DNA of 64,000 nucleotides, taken from contig DASZIG010000057.1 in NCBI GenBank assembly GCA_035949375.1, forward strand, positions 1 through 64,000. The letters run 5' to 3'. The notes below the pieces were generated by a model. The model did no database searches. It saw nothing but the letters and a program-made list of their open reading frames with translations, and was not told the DNA's origin. The DNA is from Gp13-AA77 sp035949375. Its GTDB lineage: Bacteria > Acidobacteriota > Terriglobia > UBA7540. The translations under genes were made by a program, and so were the position numbers. Shown one piece after another: positions 50,526 through 57,553 of this stretch. The number at the start of each line of letters is the position of its first letter. Position 1 is the first letter of the stretch.

Positions 50526-51800
50526 ATGCGAATCCTGATCGTGGCCCAATACTTTCCGCCTGAGACTGCGGCTACGGGCCGCCGCGCCCAGGACCTCGCC
50601 GAGAGCCTCGCCGCTCGCGGCCACGACGTGACCGTGCTCACGGCGCGGCCCAATCATCCGGCCGGCGCGGGCCGGTACTTTTGTCGCGAAGCCCGATCGA
50701 GCGAACGCGCCCCGGAAGGCTACCGCGTGCTGCGCCTGGCGGTGTTTCGCTCGCCGCACGCGCGCCCGTGGAAGCGCCTGCTGAACTACCTCACTTTTGT
50801 GCTGTTCGCGATCGCGCGCGGGATGCTGCTCGCGCGTCCGGACGCGGTCCTCGCCGTCTCGCCGCTGCCCGCGGGCCTTGCGGCTCTCGCGCTCCACGCC
50901 TGGCACGGCGCGCCGCTCATCTATGACCTGCAGGACATCTGGCCGGACTCGGCGCGGGCGGTCGGCGTCATGAAGCGCGGCCTGGCGTTGCGGCTGCTGG
51001 CGGTCCTCGAAGGGCTTCTGTACCGGCGCTCGGCGCGAGTGGTCGTGATCAGCGAGGGCTTTCGGGATTACCTGGCGGGGGCGGGCGTGCCCCGCGAGCG
51101 CGTGCGCGTGATTCCGAACGGCGTGGACGCAGGACTCTTCGCGGGCGCCCGGTGCGAGGTCCGCCTGCGGCGCGCCGCCCCCCTGCGCGGGCGCCTTATT
51201 GTGGGCTATATCGGTAACCTCGGTCTCGCGCAGGGGCTCGATACGGCGCTCGAGGCCGCGGCCCGGCTGGGCGCGGACCGGGCCGCCTTGCTGTTCATCG
51301 GCGAAGGGGTGGAGCGGCAAAGGCTCGAGCAGCGCGCGCAGGAGATGGGCCTCGAGAACGTGCGATTCCTGCGCGGCGTGCCCCGGCGGCGCGTGCCGCG
51401 ACTGCTCGCGACGTGCGACGCGCTGCTGGTGATCCTGCGCGACGATCCGCTGTTCCAGATCACCGTTCCCTCGAAGCTGTATGAGTACATGGCGGCGGGC
51501 AAGCCGGTGCTTTGCTCCGTCGGAGGCGAGACGGCGGCCATGGTGGAGGCCGCAAGGTGCGGCCTCGCGTTGCCGCCTTCGGACGGCGCGGCGCTGGCCG
51601 AGGGTGTGCGCGCCCTGGCCCGTGATCCCGCGGCCTGCGCGGCCATGGGCGAAGCCGGCGCGGCCTGGGTCCGCGAGCATGGCAGCCGCACCGCGCTGAT
51701 GACCGCATACGCCGAGACCGTTGAGGCGGCGGCCGCAAGCGCGTCGCGGCCGGCGGCCCTTCGCGAAAGGGTCGCCTCCGGGGCGCGCGGTCGATTCTGA
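50526..51800 (+). CDS. GT4-family glycosyltransferase (WbuB-like)
   Basis: This 424-residue enzyme begins RILIVAQYFPPETAATGRRAQDLAESLA with TARPNHPAGAG, the pattern of WbuB/WcaI-like transferases. YDLQDIWPDSARAVG, IPNGVDAGLFAGA, GYIGNLGLAQGLDTALEA and VPSKLYEYMAAGKPVLCSV are family hallmarks, the last binding the nucleotide donor. It starts immediately after the epimerase gene. A 17-nt tandem duplication spans its TGA stop (51789-51822). Confidence 0.9.
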   Translation: MRILIVAQYFPPETAATGRRAQDLAESLAARGHDVTVLTARPNHPAGAGRYFCREARSSERAPEGYRVLRLAVFRSPHARPWKRLLNYLTFVLFAIARGMLLARPDAVLAVSPLPAGLAALALHAWHGAPLIYDLQDIWPDSARAVGVMKRGLALRLLAVLEGLLYRRSARVVVISEGFRDYLAGAGVPRERVRVIPNGVDAGLFAGARCEVRLRRAAPLRGRLIVGYIGNLGLAQGLDTALEAAARLGADRAALLFIGEGVERQRLEQRAQEMGLENVRFLRGVPRRRVPRLLATCDALLVILRDDPLFQITVPSKLYEYMAAGKPVLCSVGGETAAMVEAARCGLALPPSDGAALAEGVRALARDPAACAAMGEAGAAWVREHGSRTALMTAYAETVEAAAASASRPAALRERVASGARGRF

Positions 51801-51822
51801 AGGCCGGTCGATTCTGAAGGGA
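51789..51822 (+). repeat. Two 17-nt repeats over a stop codon
   Basis: GGTCGATTCTGAAGGCC and GGTCGATTCTGAAGGGA are adjacent. The first contains the TGA of the WbuB-like gene; the second supplies part of the leader before the FecR-like gene. Confidence 0.9.
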
Positions 51823-51829
51823 GGAAGAC

Positions 51830-52639
51830 ATGTTGAAGCAATCTTGCCCATTTCTGGGCGCATTTCTGGCGACGTTTCTGGCGGCGACTCTGATGACGAG
51901 TCTGCCGGCGGTCGCCGCTCGCAACGGCCAATCGCAGCAGGCGACGGCCGTCGGACAGGTGGTTCGTTCCATGTCGGCGTCGCTCGGCGGAATCGCCGTG
52001 CCGAGCGGAGGCACGGTGGTCTCCGGCGACACCATGAGCACGGCCAAGGGCGGCGGCGCGCTGGTCCAGTTCGCAGCCGGCAGCCAGATCGAGCTCGGTG
52101 AGGATTCGAGTGTGACCTTCGGCGGCGCGCCGGGTCACGTGCTGGTCAAGTTCGATCATGGAACGGTCACAGTCGGGGCGGCCGGGCCCGGAACCGTGGT
52201 GGTTGAGACCGCGCAGTGCCGCGTGGAGCCGGCGGGGCAGGGAAGCGTCTCCTATCTGGTGACCGCGCCCATGGTGGCGGGGCCCACAGTGACGGCGCCC
52301 ACGGTGACGGGGCCGGCGGGCGCAGCCGCAAGCATCACGGCGCAGCACGGCGCGCTCGGGGTCACCGAGATCGCGAGCGGCCAGAGTCACCCGCTGGCCG
52401 AAGGCGAGACTTGGACATGTCCGAACGCCCCGGCTGCCGCCCAAACGCGCGAAGAAGGGCGGCCGGGCGCCGGCGAGCAGGCAGGCCAGGCGCCGGCTCC
52501 GCAGCCGGCGAAGCACAGCAACACCGGTCTGTTGGTCCTGCTGCTCGGAGGCGGCGCGGCGGCAGGAATCGGCGCCGCCGTGGCCGCGGGGGGCAAGGGA
52601 GGCGGTGGCGGAGGCCCTGCAAGTCCAAGCGCGCCGTAA
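51830..52639 (+). CDS. Exported FecR-domain protein
   Basis: This 269-residue protein has a signal peptide (residues about 1-30) and a FecR-like beta-rich domain (AVGQVVRSMSASLGG, VVSGDTMSTAKGGGALVQFAAGSQIELGEDSSVTFGG). Residues about 144-163 are four 5-residue units of the VTAPT type encoded by 15-nt tandem repeats (52259-52318). The C-terminus is a single hydrophobic helix near residues 232-255 flanked by Gly-rich sequence. FecR domains are thought to bind periplasmic or cell-wall ligands. It closes the EPS operon; GGAGGAAG precedes the ATG. Confidence 0.75.
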   Translation: MLKQSCPFLGAFLATFLAATLMTSLPAVAARNGQSQQATAVGQVVRSMSASLGGIAVPSGGTVVSGDTMSTAKGGGALVQFAAGSQIELGEDSSVTFGGAPGHVLVKFDHGTVTVGAAGPGTVVVETAQCRVEPAGQGSVSYLVTAPMVAGPTVTAPTVTGPAGAAASITAQHGALGVTEIASGQSHPLAEGETWTCPNAPAAAQTREEGRPGAGEQAGQAPAPQPAKHSNTGLLVLLLGGGAAAGIGAAVAAGGKGGGGGGPASPSAP

Positions 52640-52693
52640 TGCGGGAATCTCGCGCGAGGTTGCACAGCGGCAGTGGCCAGTTTGAATTAAGAC

Positions 52694-52921
52694 CAACCAC
52701 CCCGGCCTTTGGCCACCCCTCCTCAACTGAGGATGGGAACTCGCAATTACGGAAACTCGCAAGTAGGGGAACTCGCAAGTCGGGGAACTCGCAGCTAAAG
52801 AAAGGGAGACGGCCGCCCTCAACGCGCATCGACTGAGGGATCGTCAATTGAGAGGGCATCGGCTCGCGAACAGGAATCCCCTCCTCAGTTGAGGAGGGGT
52901 GGGCGGAGCCCGGGGTGGTTG
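52694..52921. repeat. 40-bp inverted repeat with CCTCCTCAACTGAGGA core
   Basis: CAACCACCCCGG...CTCCTCAACTGAGGA at 52694-52733 recurs as its reverse complement at 52882-52921 with four central mismatches. Each arm is itself partly palindromic. The unit lies just after the FecR-like gene and may end the operon transcript. Confidence 0.8.
52735..52798 (+). repeat. Four 16-nt tandem repeats
   Basis: GGGAACTCGCAATTAC and three variants (GGAAACTCGCAAGTAG, GGGAACTCGCAAGTCG, GGGAACTCGCAGCTAA) follow without spacers between the arms of the 40-bp inverted repeat. There are no spacers, so this is not CRISPR. Confidence 0.9.
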
Positions 52922-53149
52922 CTGATCTACTTCGCAAATTCCAAACGGACCCGGTACCGGCGCAGCCCTTCGGTGGACCAGGCCGAAACAAGGGTGGTAT
53001 ACTCCGAGCGCACCCACAATCACAAATCACAGCCAGAGCGGCAGGGCGGCGAAGGAGTAGGCGCCTGCCCTACGTTCCATGATGATGCCGTGCGCGCAAA
53101 TTCATTCCGCAATTCATGATGTAGGGGTAGGTCCCCGGTGTGCCTGCCC

Positions 53150-53330
53150 AGCCTCGAAGGGGCGAAAGATCTTAGCCCCGGGCGCAAGCCCGGGGATTCA
53201 AAGGCCCTCACTCCTCCCCATTCCCCATCTCCCGCTTGAAGCGGGAGACGGGGGAATGGCAAGGGTGCGGCGTGGTTTCTTGGACCCCGGGCTCGCGCCC
53301 GGGGCTAAGATATTCCGCCCCTTCGGGGCT
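53150..53330. repeat. 46-bp inverted repeat enclosing a hairpin
   Basis: AGCCTCGAAGGGGCGAAAGA...GCCCGGGG at 53150-53195 pairs with its near reverse complement at 53285-53330 (about 90 percent identical). Between them is a second hairpin with stems CCATTCCCC/GGGGAATGG and CTCCCGC/GCGGGAG (53218-53259). The whole forms a large cruciform-capable intergenic element without coding capacity. Confidence 0.85.
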
Positions 53331-53485
53331 GTCGTCGTCTTTTGCACCCAAGGTTCGCGCCCAGGGTTCGCTCTTCTGGTCTACGAGGTTTCTTCGGGGC
53401 TGAAGGCGTGTTGCTTGGCGACATTTGTTTGTCCCGCTTCTTCTTCCAACAGATGCTGTAGCCTATATGTGCCTACCCACAAAGC

Positions 53486-53515
53486 TTGACATTTACACTA
53501 GCCCTCTGCTATGCT
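53486..53515 (+). promoter_or_regulatory. Near-consensus sigma-70 promoter
   Basis: TTGACA (53486-53491), 18-nt spacer, TATGCT (53510-53515). A GGGCGG/CCGCCC hairpin (53535-53551), GGAGG and an ATG at 53564 follow. It may drive a small ORF or form the start of the wecB message. Confidence 0.6.
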
Positions 53516-53563
53516 GTCGGCGTCGTTTTCCGGGGGGCGGACTTGCCGCCCTGGAGGCTCTTG

Positions 53564-53752
53564 ATGCTCCGCAGTGCCTCGTGCCGCACTTCAGTCTTGC
53601 AATCCAAAGGCGAGCCATCACCATCGAGTCCACCTCCACGTTGTATTGAGCCTATGCAAGTAGCCTCTGAAAGCTGCGGGCGTTGCCGCGAATTCGGCCG
53701 GCCGCTGCGACTTCTACGAAAATCTCTCCAAAAGCAGAAAAAAAGAATCTAA
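53564..53752 (+). CDS. Possible 62-aa basic, Cys-containing small protein
   Basis: This frame has every signal of a gene except recognisable homology: a TTGACA-N18-TATGCT promoter 50 nt upstream, a leader hairpin, GGAGG six bases before the ATG and 62 codons. The product has a Ser/Pro-rich first half with single cysteines and a C-x2-C (SCGRCREF), then a very basic end (LRLLRKSLQKQKKR). Its TAA stop lies inside the dispersed AAACGAAGCCA repeat. It may be chance, or the peptide may be part of the repeat element. Confidence 0.35.
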   Translation: MLRSASCRTSVLQSKGEPSPSSPPPRCIEPMQVASESCGRCREFGRPLRLLRKSLQKQKKRI

Positions 53753-53836
53753 AATTTTGCAAAACGAAGCCACTAAGTACAATAGAATCAATAAAACGCC
53801 CTGAAAAATGGGTCAAAACGAAGCCAAACGAAGCCA
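53735..53836. repeat. Dispersed ~100-bp repeat, copy B
   Basis: Near-identical to 32601-32703 in the same orientation, 21.1 kb apart. It has AAACGAAGCCA words at 53762, 53815 and 53826; the word recurs in reverse at 53882-53895. Confidence 0.9.
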
Positions 53837-54034
53837 ACTCGGCTTGCCGTAAGCCTTTTGGAATCAGTAAGCGATGTTGGCGGTGGCTTCGTTTTCTTGA
53901 TTCAGAGCCAACCCGTCCTGCGACGCCGGTCTGCCGGAAACAGCGCAGGGTCTTGCAAAAATGCCCAAGGCGCAAGCGGCGGAATCCTTGAGTGCCGCGC
54001 GGACTCTGAAGCCCCGCCTTCGAGGCATGGTGCC

Positions 54035-55282
54035 ATGCTGAAAATTCTGAACGTGGTGGGCACGCGGCCGAACTTCGTGAAGATCGCGCCCTTGATGGCG
54101 GAGATGCGGCGCCGCCCCGGCGTTCAGCCGGTTCTCGTACACACGGGGCAGCACTACGACCGTGAGATGTCGGACGGCTTCCTCGAGGAGTTGCGGATTC
54201 CCGCTCCCGATTTTGTGTTGAGGCCGGGCCTGGCTACGGCCGCGATGGCGCAGGCGCTACGCCGCGTGATCCGCGGCGTGCGGCCCGATGTGGTGCTGGT
54301 GGTGGGCGACGTCAACTCTACGCTGGCCGGCTCCGAGGCGGCGGCCGCGCTTGGCGTTCCGGTGGCGCACGTCGAGGCCGGCCTGCGCAGCTTCGACCCC
54401 GGAATGCCGGAAGAATCGAACCGCGTCGCGACCGACGCTCTGTCCGATCTGCTTTTCGCGAGCGAGCCGAGCGCAGTCGAGAACCTGCTCGCCGAAGGCC
54501 GGCCGCGCAATCGAATCTTTCTCGCCGGCAACGTCATGATCGACACCTTGCGGCAGTTCCTCAAGAGCGCGCGACGATCGACCGTGCTCTCGCGCCTCGG
54601 CCTCGATCAGGCGAGCGGGACGGCGCTTCGATATGCCGTGGCAACGCTGCACCGGCCCGCCACGGTGGACGATCCCGCCGTGCTCAGGCGCGTTTGGGCG
54701 GCGCTCGAAGAGATCGCGGCGGGAGTGCCGGTGATTTTCCCCGCGCATCCCCGGACGCAGGCGCGATTGCGCGACTCCGGGATCACTCGCGGCGCCTCAG
54801 CCGGACGCGTGCGGCTGATCGGCCCGCTGCCTTACCTTGACTTCGTTCGCCTCGAGAGCGCCGCCACGCTCGTCATGACCGATTCCGGCGGCGTGCAGGA
54901 AGAAACCACCGCCATGGGTGTTCCTTGCCTCACCCTCCGCAATAACACCGAGCGCCCGATCACGGTCCTCGAAGGCACGAACCGGATCGTCGGACTTGAA
55001 CCGGCTGCGATCATCGAGGCGGCACGCAGCGTGCTTGCCGGGCGAGCCGGGACCGGCCGGATCCCGAGGCTGTGGGACGGCCGCAGCGCCGGGCGCATCG
55101 TCGAGACGCTGTGCGACCATTACCGCCCCGGCCGCGACCGCGCGCCGGAAGAAATCTCCGGTCGTTCCCACATTCCGGCCCACACCGTTTCCGCCCACAT
55201 CAATCCGGCCCACGCCGTTCCCGCCCATGCCGTTCCCACCAACATCGTTCCCGCCACCGCCGGCTTGACGCGCACCTGCTGA
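54035..55282 (+). CDS. wecB: UDP-N-acetylglucosamine 2-epimerase (non-hydrolysing) with repeat tail
   Basis: This 415-residue enzyme interconverts UDP-GlcNAc and UDP-ManNAc, the precursor for ManNAc-containing polysaccharides. It begins ILNVVGTRPNFVKIAPLMAEM with HTGQHYDREMSDGF; HVEAGLRSFDPGMPEE, ATLHRPATVDDP and DSGGVQEETTAMGVPCLTLR with the RPITVLEGTNRIVG segment are all hallmark motifs. The fold ends near residue 365; residues about 379-408 are six 5-residue units (VPAHA-like) encoded by 15-nt repeats. The ATG at 54035 fits homology. It lies 1.4 kb beyond the main operon, after the repeat island, and belongs to the same pathway. Confidence 0.93.
   Translation: MLKILNVVGTRPNFVKIAPLMAEMRRRPGVQPVLVHTGQHYDREMSDGFLEELRIPAPDFVLRPGLATAAMAQALRRVIRGVRPDVVLVVGDVNSTLAGSEAAAALGVPVAHVEAGLRSFDPGMPEESNRVATDALSDLLFASEPSAVENLLAEGRPRNRIFLAGNVMIDTLRQFLKSARRSTVLSRLGLDQASGTALRYAVATLHRPATVDDPAVLRRVWAALEEIAAGVPVIFPAHPRTQARLRDSGITRGASAGRVRLIGPLPYLDFVRLESAATLVMTDSGGVQEETTAMGVPCLTLRNNTERPITVLEGTNRIVGLEPAAIIEAARSVLAGRAGTGRIPRLWDGRSAGRIVETLCDHYRPGRDRAPEEISGRSHIPAHTVSAHINPAHAVPAHAVPTNIVPATAGLTRTC
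55169..55258 (+). repeat. Six 15-nt tandem repeats in the wecB 3' end
   Basis: Six in-frame units of the GCCGTTCCCGCCCAC type follow each other, 24 nt before the stop codon. They encode a tail of Val/Ile-Pro-Ala-His words not seen in the enzyme family. Confidence 0.9.
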
Positions 55283-55348
55283 TCGTCTGCGCTCGGGCGC
55301 CGCCGGCCCGTCTCCCCGCGCCCATCCTCATCAATTCCTGCCACGCCA

Positions 55349-56302
55349 TCAATCCTTGACCGCGCCCGCGAGCCGCGTGGCGTCGTCCGCGTACCTCGTG
55401 TTGCCGGGGTCGAGCCCGGCTGCGCTGCGGTATTGTTCCGCCGCCTCGCCGAGAGCGCCCGTCATCTCGAGGACGCGGCCCAGATTATGGTGAGCGGCTG
55501 CGTCCCCGGGTTGGGAGCGGATGGCCGCGCGGTATTCCGCGACGGCGCGCGTGAGATCGCCGTTCTCTTCGAAGGCCAGGCCGAGATCGTCGCGGGCCGC
55601 GGCGTCATCGGGGGCGAGGAGCAGCGCCAGCCGGTATTCCGCCATCGAGCCCTCAAAATCGCCCACATCGGCCAGCGCGTTTCCCAGGTTCAGGTGGGCC
55701 TCAGCGTCATCCGGCTTGAGCTTGACGGCCCGGCGCAGCTCCAGGGTGGCGTTGCCGGGATCCCCGGACTTCGCGAGCGCGTAGCCGAGGTTGGCCGCGG
55801 CCGCGGCGTCGGCAGGATTGAGCACGAGGGCCAGCCGGTACTCCGTGATGGCGGCGGCAGGGTCTCCCTGGTCAGCCATGACGTTCGCCAGGTTGAAGTG
55901 CGCCTCGGGGTAGTCCGGCTGCAGGCGGATGGCTTCGCGCAGCTCGACGGCGGCTCCGGCGAGATCGCCCGAGTCGCGCAAGGCCAGGCCAAGATTATTA
56001 AGGGCGGGGACATAATCGGGTTTGAGCTTCAGCGCCAGCCGGTATTCGGCGATGGCGCCCGCGCGATCGTGGCGGGCGGTGAGCGCGTTGGCCAGGTTGT
56101 AGTGCGCTTCGGCAAAGGCCGGACGCAGGCGCAGCGCCTCGCGATACGCGGTTACGGCGCCGGCCCAGTCATGTTGCGCGGCCAGAGCGTTGCCCCGCGC
56201 GAAGTACTCGGTGGCGCGGTCAGCGGCCGGCGCCGTGGCTGCAATCGCGGCAAGCGTGAAGGCGAGGAGTAAGGCTTGACGGCGGACCGTTCGTCGGAGC
56301 AT
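55349..56302 (-). CDS. Exported TPR repeat protein
   Basis: This 317-residue protein has a signal peptide (RRQALLLAFTLAAIAATAPA) and then about eight consecutive 34-residue TPR units of the canonical GDxxGAVxEYRxALxLxPDxxxAHxNLG type, ending LDPGNTRYADDATRLA. TPR proteins are interaction scaffolds; periplasmic ones often serve secretion or assembly complexes. It is convergent with wecB and has a large palindromic repeat just upstream. No functional partner is evident. Confidence 0.88.
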   Translation of the reverse strand: MLRRTVRRQALLLAFTLAAIAATAPAADRATEYFARGNALAAQHDWAGAVTAYREALRLRPAFAEAHYNLANALTARHDRAGAIAEYRLALKLKPDYVPALNNLGLALRDSGDLAGAAVELREAIRLQPDYPEAHFNLANVMADQGDPAAAITEYRLALVLNPADAAAAANLGYALAKSGDPGNATLELRRAVKLKPDDAEAHLNLGNALADVGDFEGSMAEYRLALLLAPDDAAARDDLGLAFEENGDLTRAVAEYRAAIRSQPGDAAAHHNLGRVLEMTGALGEAAEQYRSAAGLDPGNTRYADDATRLAGAVKD

Positions 56303-56381
56303 AGTGATCCGGGCATGATGATAGCAGCAAGCGACGGTGTGGACGAGGGTCTGGTTGATTGTTGAATAACCTCCCGGAACC

Positions 56382-56466
56382 CTGTCATTCCGAGGAAAGC
56401 GAGGAATCTCGCTCTGATCGGTGAGTTTCGAGATTCCTCGTCGCCTACGGCTCCTCGGAATGACAG
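56382..56466. repeat. REP-like nested palindrome
   Basis: CTGTCATTCCGAGG (56382-56395) pairs with CCTCGGAATGACAG (56453-56466) and, inside, CGAGGAATCTCG (56400-56411) with CGAGATTCCTCG (56429-56440). It lies between the TPR gene start and the DinB gene end. The TGTCATTCCGAGG word is a widespread interspersed-repeat sequence type. Confidence 0.85.
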
Positions 56467-56491
56467 TCTGGTCAGGCTTTTCAACAAGCTC

Positions 56492-56983
56492 TCAGGGCTC
56501 GTCGGCTGACGGCCCGTAGGTGGCAGGTACGGGAACGCCGTTCAGCCGCAGGTAGACGCCAAGCTGGGCGCGATGATGGATCAAGTGATTGAGGAACATC
56601 TCCCTGTAGGCCAGGAATCGGGATCCGTCAAAGATCGGCTTGCCTTCGAAGGCGAGCTTCCAGTTCGCTGTCCAGGCTTCGTCGGGCGTGTTAACCAGGG
56701 CCCGGCGCACCTTGGCCGCGCCTTCGTCGAACACTCCGACGAGTTGTGCTGCGGACTCGAAGGGCAGGGGCTTGTAGCTGCCGGCGGAAAAGTCCAAACG
56801 CTCGGTCTCGAGCACGCTGAGGCCGAAGCCGGCGAGTTCAGCCACGTGGGGCGCGAGGGCGCCGAGTGGCATCGACTTGGGATGCGGGAGAAAGTCGGGT
56901 TTATCGGGAACCCGCTCCAGCGTCTTGCGTGTATTGGTGACTTCGTGATCGAACTCAGACAGAAGCGCCTCACTGATCGTCAT
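56492..56983 (-). CDS. DinB-superfamily protein
   Basis: This protein of about 163 residues is a four-helix DinB/DUF664-like protein. The first helix is ISEALLSEFDHEVTNTRKTLERVP, the middle has LGALAPHVAELAGFGLSVL and the end FLNHLIHHRAQLGVYLRLNG with the histidines (H-x3-H type, plus the HEVTN His) that bind a metal. Family members include bacillithiol or mycothiol S-transferases; the real substrate here is unknown. Among several in-frame ATGs I prefer 56983, which has GGAG six or seven bases upstream. Confidence 0.82.
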   Translation of the reverse strand: MTISEALLSEFDHEVTNTRKTLERVPDKPDFLPHPKSMPLGALAPHVAELAGFGLSVLETERLDFSAGSYKPLPFESAAQLVGVFDEGAAKVRRALVNTPDEAWTANWKLAFEGKPIFDGSRFLAYREMFLNHLIHHRAQLGVYLRLNGVPVPATYGPSADEP

Positions 56984-57154
56984 GACATTCTCCATTCCGC
57001 AATTTAACTGCATGTGTTCGTAAAAATCCTAGGCGAATAAAAAGCGAAAGTCAAGCGGGATCTCACCAAAGCCCAAATTCGCGCGGCCCGCCCGGCGTAG
57101 AAGCGTGAGCCGCAGGACATCCTCCGGGTGTAAGAATGCAGAGCGAGAATCTGC

Positions 57155-57184
57155 TTGACCCAGCCGTAGGTGCCGCTCCAATAT
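57155..57184 (+). promoter_or_regulatory. Putative PadR promoter
   Basis: TTGACC (57155-57160), 18-nt spacer, CAATAT (57179-57184). The ATG at 57191 is 7 nt after the -10, so the message would be leaderless or nearly so. Confidence 0.4.
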
Positions 57185-57190
57185 ATCGCT

Positions 57191-57553
57191 ATGCCACATG
57201 TGCAGTCACCAGTGTCAGACCGTGAACTGAAGAAGGGAAGCGCGGAACTCCTGATCCTCTCGCTGGTGGAGGCGCGGCCCCGGCACGGATACGAAATCAG
57301 CAAGCTCATCGAGCAGCGTTCGGCGGGGGCGCTACGCTTCCACGTCGCGTCGCTTTATCCGCTCCTGTACCGCCTGGAACGGCGCGGCTGGATCCTCGGA
57401 CGCTGGGTCGAGAAGGCCGGCCAGCGGCGGCGCCGATACTATCGCCTGACCCTTCAGGGACGCGGTGTGCTGGCGTCGCAGATGCGCGGCTGGCAGACGT
57501 TCGTTCAGGCGGTCAACGCCATCACGGCGGCTCGGGAGACCGAACATGCCTGA
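57191..57553 (+). CDS. PadR-family transcriptional regulator
   Basis: This 120-residue winged-helix protein has the PadR pattern: KGSAELLILSLVEARPRHGYEISKLIEQRS, then FHVASLYPLLYRLERRGWILGRW and RRRRYYRLTLQGRGVLASQ. PadR repressors control adjacent transporter genes in response to small ligands or stress. Its 3' end overlaps the ADOP permease gene by 8 nt, so both are made together, and it probably represses its own operon. The usual C-terminal dimerisation helix is short, as in PadR subfamily 2. Confidence 0.92.
   Translation: MPHVQSPVSDRELKKGSAELLILSLVEARPRHGYEISKLIEQRSAGALRFHVASLYPLLYRLERRGWILGRWVEKAGQRRRRYYRLTLQGRGVLASQMRGWQTFVQAVNAITAARETEHA

Noticed and set aside
52735..52798. CRISPR array
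   Set aside because: The four 16-nt repeats abut with no spacers, and no cas genes are present.
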